Source: an uncultured Ruminococcus sp. (lineage in GTDB: Bacteria; Bacillota; Clostridia; Oscillospirales; Ruminococcaceae). From it: DNA of 64,000 bases. The stretch is from assembly GCA_900543105.1 (NCBI GenBank), contig UQQA01000002.1, positions 1-64,000 on the forward strand, read 5' to 3'. A program made the position numbers and the translations under genes. Shown one piece after another: positions 43,552 through 51,175 of this stretch. Position 1 is the stretch's first letter, and every line of letters begins with the position of its first letter. The notes under the pieces are model-generated. The model searched no databases. It was not told the DNA's origin and was given only the letters and a program-made list of their open reading frames with translations.

Positions 43552-43621
43552 ATTCCAATTTATCGGGCAGTTTATATTTACAGCACAAAAGGAAATACGA
43601 CTGAAAGATAAATCGAAATTT
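43550..43621 (+). repeat. 72-bp imperfect palindrome (site 4)
   Basis: AAATTCCAATTTATC can pair with GATAAATCGAAATTT, followed inward by an unpaired GGG/AAA section, a CAGT/ACTG stem, and TATTT/AAATA. It begins inside the stop codon of the preceding gene and ends 17 bp before the next start. Confidence 0.85.
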
Positions 43622-43638
43622 GACGGAGGAAACACAAA

Positions 43639-44364
43639 TTGAAGCTTGAAGAATATGGGAAGGAAAACAATAGCATTATAGTGATGCTGCATGGAGCAAA
43701 TTTTGTGCATTGCTATGGTAGGCAATATTCGCTCGCTAATTCTTTTCACATTATCGTACCCCATATCATGGGATTTGGAGATGAAGCGGGCAGAATCTTT
43801 TATACAGATACGTGTTGTGCCGAACTTGTAAACATGATAAGAAGCCTCAACAAAAAAGTTTTACTGGTGGGATTTTCATTGGGTGCGCAACTTGCTTTCA
43901 AGCTCGTATCGGAATATCCGGAATTATTTTATTCTGCCATAATCGTCAGTCCGTGGCTGAACAAAACGGAATCTTCATTAGCGGAAGTTATGAAAATGAA
44001 TGAAAAGCAATTTGCTTCATTCAAGAAAAAGTGGCTTTGTAATATCATAGGCATGATGAATGGACTTCCCAGAGAGCCGAGAAAAAAATTTGTTCATCAG
44101 ATGCAGAATGTTAAGATTGATACTATTCGTAATTCCGTGAATAATGGCATAACATTTGAAAGTGAACCGGACTTTGCCAAAGTGCCAATTCCTATTATTG
44201 CGTTGGCCGGAGGAAAAGAATCAAAAGAAGTAATGGACAGCGTCAAACGAATGGCTGAGATCAATCCGAATTGTCGGTGTGAGATATGGGATAAGGCTGC
44301 TCACAATATTCCGCCGATGTTTGCAAAAAGATTCAACCAGTTGATTTTAGACACGGTGCAATAA
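43639..44364 (+). CDS. Alpha/beta hydrolase, cassette gene 4
   Basis: This is a 241-residue serine hydrolase of the alpha/beta fold. MLHGANFVH is the oxyanion-hole strand, GFSLGAQLAF the nucleophile elbow, and WDKAAHNIPP carries the likely catalytic His. The substrate is unknown. The start is a TTG at 43639, with GGAGGAAACACAAA upstream. The stop codon overlaps site 5. Confidence 0.82.
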   Translation: MKLEEYGKENNSIIVMLHGANFVHCYGRQYSLANSFHIIVPHIMGFGDEAGRIFYTDTCCAELVNMIRSLNKKVLLVGFSLGAQLAFKLVSEYPELFYSAIIVSPWLNKTESSLAEVMKMNEKQFASFKKKWLCNIIGMMNGLPREPRKKFVHQMQNVKIDTIRNSVNNGITFESEPDFAKVPIPIIALAGGKESKEVMDSVKRMAEINPNCRCEIWDKAAHNIPPMFAKRFNQLILDTVQ

Positions 44365-44434
44365 ATTCCAATTTATCGAGCAGTTTATATTTACAGCACA
44401 AAAGGAAATACGACTGAAAGATAAATCGGAATTT
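44363..44434 (+). repeat. 72-bp imperfect palindrome (site 5)
   Basis: Left arm AAATTCCAATTTATC, right arm GATAAATCGGAATTT, giving 14 of 15 pairs with one A-C mismatch. It starts in the hydrolase stop codon and ends 13 bp before the next ATG. Confidence 0.85.
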
Positions 44435-44447
44435 GGAGAGGTAATCT

Positions 44448-44921
44448 ATGGACTATACAATTAGAAATATAAGAGAAGCTGAATATAAAATATTAAGTGA
44501 TTTTTTATATGAAGCAATATTTATTCCCGAAGGTGTCAAAGCACCTCCAAAAGATATTATTAATAAACCTGAATTACAGGTGTATATATCAGATTTTGGA
44601 AAGCATAGTGGAGATTACTGTCTTGTTGCAGAGTCTGACAAAAAAATTGTGGGTGCCGTATGGGTTCGGATTATGAATGATTATGGTCATGTTGATAATG
44701 AAACTCCATCTTTTGCAATATCATTATTCCCAGAATACAGAAACCATGGAATAGGAACTGCTTTGATGAAATCAATGATTGATCTACTGAAAACAGAAAA
44801 ATATAAACAGGCATCACTTGCCGTTCAAAAAACAAACTATGCAGTTAATATGTACAAGAATGTTGGATTTGAAATAACTGACGAAAACGAAGAAGAGTAC
44901 ATTATGATATGTAAGCTTTAA
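44448..44921 (+). CDS. GNAT family N-acetyltransferase, cassette gene 5
   Basis: This 157-residue acetyltransferase has SLFPEYRNHGIGTALM as the acetyl-CoA loop and AVQKTNYAVNMYKNVGFEIT at the end of the fold. It is not a close copy of cassette gene 3. GGAGAGGTAATCT precedes the ATG. It is AT-rich. Confidence 0.85.
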   Translation: MDYTIRNIREAEYKILSDFLYEAIFIPEGVKAPPKDIINKPELQVYISDFGKHSGDYCLVAESDKKIVGAVWVRIMNDYGHVDNETPSFAISLFPEYRNHGIGTALMKSMIDLLKTEKYKQASLAVQKTNYAVNMYKNVGFEITDENEEEYIMICKL

Positions 44922-44927
44922 TTCGTC

Positions 44928-44948
44928 AAATTCCAATTTATCGGGCAG
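44928..44948 (+). repeat. Left half of the palindromic site (site 6, array tail)
   Basis: AAATTCCAATTTATCGGGCAG, identical to the left arm of sites 2 and 4. Similarity stops abruptly after GGGCAG, where complete copies continue TTTATATTTACAG. Confidence 0.8.
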
Positions 44949-44961
44949 ATAAAACAAAGTT

Positions 44962-44985
44962 CCCAATTCCAATAATTACGCATTA
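44962..44985 (+). repeat. Direct repeat flanking the cassette array, right copy
   Basis: CCCAATTCCAATAATTACGCATTA, matching the left copy at 41792-41814. Further ATTACGCATT-type units follow to about 45006. Confidence 0.55.
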
Positions 44986-45025
44986 CGCATTAAGCATTAC
45001 GCATTAAAAAAAGGGGGGCGAGGGC

Positions 45026-45748
45026 TTGAAAAAAACATTTCATATAAACGAAAAGCGGCTCGCTTCCGTGTTTGACCGCAGGCTTTTTCTTGCGAACATA
45101 CCCCCGATGAGCCTTATGATAGCTTTGCTCGTTATCGTTATCATATCCGTGACGGCGGATATGAATATACCGAGCGTAATATACAAGTCAATTTTTTACG
45201 GAACGTATTTCTGCATAGCCTACAGCCTTATTGTATGCATCATCACGGGGATTTTTGCCGATATTTCGATAAAAGCGCACAAGGAACACACTTCTATAGA
45301 AATTTCCGACTCGCTTCTCATCATCTCCGAGCTTTATCAGACCGTTCGGTGCGAGGGAAAGCTCCGCCACTACAAAAAGCTGTGGATAATCGACCTTAAC
45401 GATGTTGAGGACGTTGAGTATGTGAAGAACTACATGATCATTCACGGCAAGGCACGGTATTTTTGTCAGGACGCAGAGTGGCTCGGCTTCGAGCGGACGG
45501 AAAACGGTGTTGATTTTGACAACTGGTGGTACGATTCCAACGGCGGAAAGACCGTTGACACCATTGAGATACACGATTTTTACACGGACGGCGAACGCAT
45601 TGCGCAGAGGATTCTTTTCTGCCGTGACAAGATAGCCGAGCGCACACGCCGCCGTGAGGAATACCGCAGGCAAATGCTTGAGATCGCCAAAAACACGAAA
45701 CACAAGCGAGGCATTTCGGAAAAATACAAACCGCCATACAAAAGATAA
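45026..45748 (+). CDS. Membrane protein of unknown function
   Basis: I do not recognise this 240-residue protein. Two membrane helices lie at about 27-45 and 55-77. The rest is a cytoplasmic domain with IEISDSLLIISELYQTVRCEGK and a charged, Arg-rich tail. It begins with a TTG at 45026 behind a GGGGGGCGAGGG stretch. Base composition returns to that of the chromosome here. It lies 12 bp before sbcC, in the position where sbcD is usually found, but it has no phosphoesterase motifs. Confidence 0.65.
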   Translation: MKKTFHINEKRLASVFDRRLFLANIPPMSLMIALLVIVIISVTADMNIPSVIYKSIFYGTYFCIAYSLIVCIITGIFADISIKAHKEHTSIEISDSLLIISELYQTVRCEGKLRHYKKLWIIDLNDVEDVEYVKNYMIIHGKARYFCQDAEWLGFERTENGVDFDNWWYDSNGGKTVDTIEIHDFYTDGERIAQRILFCRDKIAERTRRREEYRRQMLEIAKNTKHKRGISEKYKPPYKR

Positions 45749-45760
45749 TGAGGTATTGCT

Positions 45761-48556
45761 ATGAAACCGCTTGAACTTACGATATCCGCTTTCGGTCCTT
45801 ACGCAGGCGAGGAACACATCGACTTTTCCAAGGTCGGCAGGGACGGACTTTACCTTATCACGGGCGACACGGGTGCAGGCAAGACGACCGTTTTCGATGC
45901 GCTCATCTTCGCTTTGTACGGCACGGCGAGCGGAAACGTCCGATCCTCCTCGATGTTCCGCAGCAAGTACGCTTCGCCCGAAAGCAAGACATTTGTTGAG
46001 CTGAAATTTGAATACGGCGGCAAGGTCTACACGATAAAACGAAACCCTCCATACGCACGAAAGGCTTTGCGCAGAACGAAGTCGGAGAACGCTCTCATTG
46101 AAGAGCCTGCGGGTGCGGAGCTTACACTGCCCGACGGGAAAACCGTCAGCGGCGTTTCGGGTGTGAATAAGGCAATAAACTCGATAATCGGACTTGACCG
46201 TGACCACTTTGCGCAGGTCGCAATGCTTTCGCAGGGGGATTTTCTGCGGCTCCTTTTTGCTCCGACAAAGGACAAGATAGACATTTTCCGCTCGCTTTTC
46301 GGCACGGAAAAATATCAGCGTCTGCAAAAGCGCATTGCCGATGATATGTCTGCGGCGGCTAACAGCTTAAAGCTTATCGGCGTGAAAAACGGGCAGTACA
46401 TCGCCGCTCTTTCCTGCGCCGAGAACAGCAATTTTTCCGAGGAGCTCGGCAAGCTAAAAGCAGAGCCGCTTCTGTTCGGTTCGGACGAGATAAATACGCT
46501 TGCGGATAAAATTATCGATGAGGACAAGTCGGCTCTTTCCGAGACCGAAAAGCTTTCGGCGGAGCTTCTGACCGCTTCGGAAAAGCTTGCGGCGAAGATA
46601 GAACGCTCGAATATACGGCTTGATGCCGAGAAAAAGCTTAACGAAGTGAACACAAAAACAGAAGCATCGGAATTGCTTATGCCGAAGCTGAAAGAGCGCT
46701 TTTCTGCGGCTGAAACGGAATACGGAAAGGCTGACGGACTTGCGGAGCAGATCACCCGTGAGCGTGAACGGCTTTCCGATTATGCACAGCTGAGCCTTGA
46801 ACAAAACATCGCAAAGGAAAAAAACAAGCTTGCGGAGCAGACCTCGGCAAAATGCGAAAAGGCGAAAAAATCGGCTTTCACCGCCGAAAACAATATAAAT
46901 GAATACGCCGCAGAGCTTGAAACGATAAAAACAGCCGCCGAGGATCAGGCTCGTCTTGAAGCCGCCGCTTCGGAGAAAAACCGCATAATGTCCGAACTGA
47001 AAGCGTTCGCTTTTGAGGTCAGGGACTATATGGACGTTTGCGCCAAGCTTGAAAATGCTCAGGCTGAATATCTCACTGCGGCAAAGACGGCTAATGACGA
47101 CATTTCGGCTTTCAACACGCTTGAAAGGGCATTTCTCGACAGTCAGGCAGGAGTTCTGGCGCAGAAGCTTGCGGTCGGTGAGCCTTGCCCCGTCTGCGGA
47201 AGCACTGAACACCCTCATCCTGCGAAGCTCCACGCCGCAAATGTCAGCGAGGACAAGCTCAAAGCGGCTCGGCTCCGTGCGGAGAACTCCCGTGAAAATG
47301 CTTCACAGAAAAGCCGTGCCGCAGGTGAGCTTTCGGGCAGGGAAAACGCTCTGCGCAAGGCTGTTTCTGCAAAAGCGGAGGGCTATTTCGGCGAAATTCC
47401 GCTTGACGGCATAAAAGACCGCATCAAGCAGGACTTTGAGCGTGAAAAAACCGAACTTGCGAAGATAATGCAGGATATCGCTCTCGCCGAAGAGAAGAAA
47501 AAACGCTGTGCGGAGCTTGCAAAGCTTACGGAAAAGGCGCAGGCGGAGCAGAAAAGCTTCACACAGCTTGCATCGGAGCTTTCGGCGCAGGCGGCTTCGC
47601 TTTCGGCACAGGCTCAGGCGGCAGAAGCGGCGGCGGAAAAGCTTGCTTCAACGCTTGAATTTTCGGGCGAAGATGAAGCGAAAAAGCACCTTGCGGAACT
47701 GGAGAAAACAAGAAGCAAAATCTGCTCCGAATATGAATCGGCAAAATCGGAATTGGAAAAGACCTCGGCTGATATCGCTTCGCTGAGGGCGGCGGCTTCG
47801 GCTTACGCTTCACAGCTTAAAGAACTGCCTTTTGAGGATGCGGAAAAGCTTGCGGAGGAAAAAGCTTCGCTCGAAAACAAACGGCGTGAACTCGATTCAC
47901 AGAGATTGAAGCTTTCATCGAGGGCAGAGGCAAACACGACTGCGCTCAAAAATCTTTCGGACGGCTTCGGCGAGCAGGAAAAGGCTGAAAAGCGTTACCG
48001 GATGCTTCGCTCGCTCTGCGACACGGCAGGCGGAACTCTCAACGGAAAAGAGAAAATAACGCTCGAAACCTACATTCAGACGGCGTATTTAAAACGCATC
48101 ACCGACCGCGCGAATGTGCGCTTTATGGAGATGACGGACGGGCGGTATGAGCTTGTACGAAGCACGAATGCGGAGTCTTTGAGCGGTAAGAGCGGCTTGG
48201 AGCTTGATGTTATCGACCACTACAACGGCTCGGTGCGAAGCGTAAAGTCGCTTTCGGGCGGCGAATCGTTTGAAGCGGCGCTCTCGCTTGCGCTCGGACT
48301 TTCGGACGAGATATGTTCAAACTCGGGTGGCATACAGCTCCAGTCGATGTTCGTTGACGAGGGCTTCGGAACGCTTGACGAGGCGGCACTGACGCAGGCT
48401 GTTGACACGCTGTGCAAGCTTTCGCAGAGCGGACGGACGGTCGGCATAATCTCCCACGTTGCAGAACTTAAAGAGCGGATTGACAGCAAGGTGATCGTTA
48501 CTAAAGATGTACGCTCGGGAGAAAGCCACATCAGAGTGAAGAATTCGGAATTATGA
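45761..48556 (+). CDS. sbcC: SbcC-like DNA repair ATPase (Rad50 family)
   Basis: SbcC is the ATPase of the SbcCD nuclease that opens hairpins and palindromes. The 931-residue protein has Walker A GDTGAGKTTVFDAL (35-48), the Q-loop region AMLSQGDFLRLLFAPTKDK, two long Ala/Glu/Lys-rich coiled coils, the zinc hook CPVCG near residue 475, the signature LSGGESF near 830, and Walker B FVDEGFGTLDE near 863. The partner nuclease SbcD is not adjacent. The many palindromes in this region are the type of structure SbcCD acts on. Confidence 0.93.
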   Translation: MKPLELTISAFGPYAGEEHIDFSKVGRDGLYLITGDTGAGKTTVFDALIFALYGTASGNVRSSSMFRSKYASPESKTFVELKFEYGGKVYTIKRNPPYARKALRRTKSENALIEEPAGAELTLPDGKTVSGVSGVNKAINSIIGLDRDHFAQVAMLSQGDFLRLLFAPTKDKIDIFRSLFGTEKYQRLQKRIADDMSAAANSLKLIGVKNGQYIAALSCAENSNFSEELGKLKAEPLLFGSDEINTLADKIIDEDKSALSETEKLSAELLTASEKLAAKIERSNIRLDAEKKLNEVNTKTEASELLMPKLKERFSAAETEYGKADGLAEQITRERERLSDYAQLSLEQNIAKEKNKLAEQTSAKCEKAKKSAFTAENNINEYAAELETIKTAAEDQARLEAAASEKNRIMSELKAFAFEVRDYMDVCAKLENAQAEYLTAAKTANDDISAFNTLERAFLDSQAGVLAQKLAVGEPCPVCGSTEHPHPAKLHAANVSEDKLKAARLRAENSRENASQKSRAAGELSGRENALRKAVSAKAEGYFGEIPLDGIKDRIKQDFEREKTELAKIMQDIALAEEKKKRCAELAKLTEKAQAEQKSFTQLASELSAQAASLSAQAQAAEAAAEKLASTLEFSGEDEAKKHLAELEKTRSKICSEYESAKSELEKTSADIASLRAAASAYASQLKELPFEDAEKLAEEKASLENKRRELDSQRLKLSSRAEANTTALKNLSDGFGEQEKAEKRYRMLRSLCDTAGGTLNGKEKITLETYIQTAYLKRITDRANVRFMEMTDGRYELVRSTNAESLSGKSGLELDVIDHYNGSVRSVKSLSGGESFEAALSLALGLSDEICSNSGGIQLQSMFVDEGFGTLDEAALTQAVDTLCKLSQSGRTVGIISHVAELKERIDSKVIVTKDVRSGESHIRVKNSEL

Positions 48557-48640
48557 ATTCGGAATGCGGAATTAAGTGTTTCGCGATAAATTTACGGAGC
48601 AAAATTAATTCCGCATTCCGCATTCCGAATTTAAAAAATC
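48541..48640. repeat. ATTCCGCATT-type inverted repeat after sbcC
   Basis: AATTCGGAATGCGGAATTAA at 48556-48575 has its inverse at about 48605-48631, which contains one extra 7-bp CATTCCG unit. It starts inside the sbcC stop region. Similar units occur at 44962-45006 and 61515-61535. Confidence 0.65.
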
Positions 48641-48647
48641 CCCCCTT

Positions 48648-48780
48648 GACTTTTCCCTCTCTCTATGATATATTAATAATATAAAACCCGTTCGTTTCGT
48701 TCGGGAGTGGATTTTTCGGAAGAGTTTTCTTTTCGCCTTTTCGCCACACGGTCACTTTTGACTGTGTGGCTTTTTTTATA
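48648..48780 (+). ncRNA. Promoter, short structured transcript and terminator before the MATE gene
   Basis: TTGACT near 48650 and TATATT, 17 bp apart, form a good promoter. About 100 bp later CCACACGGTCA and TGACTGTGTGG form an 11-bp stem followed by seven T. Between them lies CCGTTCGTTTCGTTCGG, able to form a small hairpin. This is either an attenuated leader for the MATE exporter or a small RNA of about 100 nt. I could not match it to a known riboswitch class. Confidence 0.5.
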
Positions 48781-48876
48781 CTAAACATCATTCAAAATTT
48801 GGGAAAAATCAAGCAAAAGCTCGCATATATGGCTTTGCGCAGATTTTTTCTATAGTTTTATTGGTGTTTGGTATTA
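48778..48876. repeat. MITE-like palindromic repeat, copy 3
   Basis: ATACTAAACATCATTCAAAAT on the left is inverted on the right as TTTTATTGGTGTTTGGTAT. The core AAAAATCAAGCAAAAGC and TCGCATATATGGCTTT is shared with the copies near 2 kb. It lies directly after the terminator and before the MATE ribosome binding site. Confidence 0.75.
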
Positions 48877-48901
48877 TTGTCAAAAATTCGGGAGGAATTA
48901 T

Positions 48902-50236
48902 ATGGATCAAACATTTATGAAAGAGAAAAAAATACTGCCGCTCGTGCTGTCGATGTCACTGCCGATGGTCATTTCCATGGCTGTGAACTCGCTTTACAAC
49001 ATCGTTGACAGCTACTTCGTGGCAAAGATAAGCGAGGACGCAATGACGGCTCTTTCGCTCGTTTACCCCGTGCAGAACCTTATTACGTCCGTTGCGGTCG
49101 GCTTCGGCATCGGCTTGAATGCAAGGATAGCGTTCTGCCTTGGCGCAAATGACAAAGACAATGCGAACCGCGCCGCAGCAACGGGAATGTTTCTGAGCGT
49201 TATCCACGGCATCATACTTACGATAATATGTATACTTGGTATGCCTTGGTTTCTGTCTTTGTACACGAAGAAAGAAACCGTCATCGCTATGGGAACAGTT
49301 TATGCCGTGAGGGCGTTCGCTTTTTCAATAATTATTATGCTCGGCATTTCAATGGAAAAGATATTCCAGTCGGTCGGACGAATGAAAGTTTCAATGCTGA
49401 GTATGATGTGCGGCTTTATAGCGAATATAATACTTGACCCTCTTATGATCTTCGGCATAGGTCCTTTCCCCGAAATGGGCATTGCAGGCGCGGCTTATGC
49501 AACGGGCATCGGTCAGACGATAACGCTCATCGTTTACCTGCTCTTTGCGAAGCTCAGACCGCTGCCCGTTTCGTTCCGCAGAGAGTTTATTTCATTTGAC
49601 AAGGAATTGATGAAGCGGATCTACTCGGTGGGGATCCCTGCGGCACTCAATATGGCTCTGCCGTCGCTGCTCATTTCCGCGCTCAATGGTATCCTTGCAC
49701 CGTTTTCGGATAAATACGTCCTCGTCCTCGGCGCATATTACAAGCTCCAGACGTTCATTTACCTCACCGCAAACGGCATTATTCAGGGAATACGTCCTAT
49801 CGTAAGCTTTAACTATGGTGCAGGCGAGGAAAAGCGCGTACGTCAGACGACAAGAACAACACTTGCGCTTTCGGCAGGCGTAATGGCGGTCGGCGTTATC
49901 CTTTGTTACCTTATCCCAAGCCAAATGATGGGCATTTTCACCAAGAGCGAAGAAACCGTTGCTATCGGCGTGACGGCTCTTCACATTATCAGCATAGGTT
50001 TTGTGTTCTCTGCGGTTTCCGTCACCTGCTGCGGAGTGCTTGAAGCGCTGAGCAGGGGAATACCGTCGCTGATAATTTCCGTGATGCGGTATGTTGCCGT
50101 GATAATCCCTGCGGCGATGCTTTTCAGCCGTTTATACGGTGCGGACGGCGTATTCATAGCTTTTCCGATAACCGAGATAATTACCGCCGCGGCTTCTTAT
50201 ATTATCTATAGAAAATGCTGCCCGAAAAAGGGGTAA
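48902..50236 (+). CDS. MATE family efflux transporter
   Basis: This is a 444-residue membrane protein with 12 predicted helices in two homologous halves, which exports drugs or other organic compounds in exchange for Na+ or H+. Typical MATE motifs are LPMVISMAVNSLYNIVDSYF in the first half and VGIPAALNMALPSLLIS in the second, with ANGIIQGIRPIVSFNYGAG. CGGGAGGAATTAT precedes the ATG. Substrate unknown. Confidence 0.92.
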   Translation: MDQTFMKEKKILPLVLSMSLPMVISMAVNSLYNIVDSYFVAKISEDAMTALSLVYPVQNLITSVAVGFGIGLNARIAFCLGANDKDNANRAAATGMFLSVIHGIILTIICILGMPWFLSLYTKKETVIAMGTVYAVRAFAFSIIIMLGISMEKIFQSVGRMKVSMLSMMCGFIANIILDPLMIFGIGPFPEMGIAGAAYATGIGQTITLIVYLLFAKLRPLPVSFRREFISFDKELMKRIYSVGIPAALNMALPSLLISALNGILAPFSDKYVLVLGAYYKLQTFIYLTANGIIQGIRPIVSFNYGAGEEKRVRQTTRTTLALSAGVMAVGVILCYLIPSQMMGIFTKSEETVAIGVTALHIISIGFVFSAVSVTCCGVLEALSRGIPSLIISVMRYVAVIIPAAMLFSRLYGADGVFIAFPITEIITAAASYIIYRKCCPKKG

Positions 50237-50240
50237 ACGC

Positions 50241-50276
50241 AAAAGCTTCGTCTGTTTTTTGACAGACGAAGCTTTT
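50241..50276. terminator. Bidirectional terminator between MATE and degV genes
   Basis: AAAAGCTTCGTCTGT and ACAGACGAAGCTTTT form a 15-bp perfect stem with T-runs on both strands between the convergent genes. Confidence 0.9.
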
Positions 50277-50282
50277 GTTTTT

Positions 50283-51146
50283 TTACTTTTTCACATACAA
50301 AACGCCGAAAGCGTCCGGTCCGCAGTTGCAGGTGACGGTCGCGGAGGCGTTTGTTATTTTCAGCTCATCGAATTTGCAGTATTTCTCCGCTTCCGATGTT
50401 ATGATACGGAGTTTTTTGACCGAACAACCTGCGTGTGTGATAAAGCCGCACCGCTTATCGATGTTCTTTTCATCTTTAAGCTCCTGCCGAACATACGCTT
50501 TGCAGGCGTTGTCATAGCTCCCGAAGATGATGCGCTTCACCCAAAGCCTTCCGTTTTTCATCGCAAGGACGGGGTGTATGCCAAATGCTGTACAGACATT
50601 TTTCACAAAGGCGGAAACACGTCCGTTGCGGTAGAGATAGTCTGCGTTCTTCGCAATAAAGCTTGTCGAAACGTGTTTTTTCAGTTCGTCCAGCTCTGCG
50701 AGAATCTTTTCGCTCCCGAAGCCCTCGTTCGCAAGTTCGGCGGCGCGCAGGACGAGAAAGCCAAGTCCCGTTGAAAGATGCTGCGAATCAAAGATATGCA
50801 CACGCTTTCCCTCCGAACCCATTATTGACACAGCCGCCTGCGCATTTTTGCAGGAGTCGCTTATTCCGGAGCTGATAGCAACGAGGATAAGCTCATCATA
50901 GCGTTTAAGATTTTTCTCGAACGCTCTGTAGTAAACATCGGACGGCGGAGGCGACGACCTTGTTTTTCCGCCGCTGTTTTCAAGGTAGTATATGACGTTT
51001 TCCGCCGTTATCTCGTCCGAATCGGTGAAAACGCCGCTCTCCGTTTCGACAAGGAAATAGAGCATATCGACACCGCATTTGTTCAGAACGCTTTTCGGCA
51101 GGTCGCAGACACATTCGGCGAGAATGCCCACTTTTTTCTTTCCCAT
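50283..51146 (-). CDS. DegV family fatty-acid-binding protein
   Basis: DegV-type (FakB-like) proteins hold a fatty acid for phosphorylation by FakA. The 287-residue protein starts VGILAECVCDLPKSVLNKCG, has the TRSSPPPSDVYYRAFE loop near residue 60 and ISSGISDSCKNAQ in place of the common SSGLSGTYQSA. A fakA gene is not in the window. Confidence 0.87.
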   Translation of the reverse strand: MGKKKVGILAECVCDLPKSVLNKCGVDMLYFLVETESGVFTDSDEITAENVIYYLENSGGKTRSSPPPSDVYYRAFEKNLKRYDELILVAISSGISDSCKNAQAAVSIMGSEGKRVHIFDSQHLSTGLGFLVLRAAELANEGFGSEKILAELDELKKHVSTSFIAKNADYLYRNGRVSAFVKNVCTAFGIHPVLAMKNGRLWVKRIIFGSYDNACKAYVRQELKDEKNIDKRCGFITHAGCSVKKLRIITSEAEKYCKFDELKITNASATVTCNCGPDAFGVLYVKK

Positions 51147-51175
51147 AAAAATTTACCCTTTCACGAAAGATGCCG

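Noticed and set aside
43550..43621. Ordinary rho-independent terminators between the array genes
   Set aside because: The stems are AT-rich with internal loops and are not followed by a T-run; the right arm runs straight into the next ribosome binding site.
41906..44948. CRISPR array
   Set aside because: The spacing between repeats is 400-800 bp and filled with genes; repeats are 72-bp palindromes and there are no cas genes.
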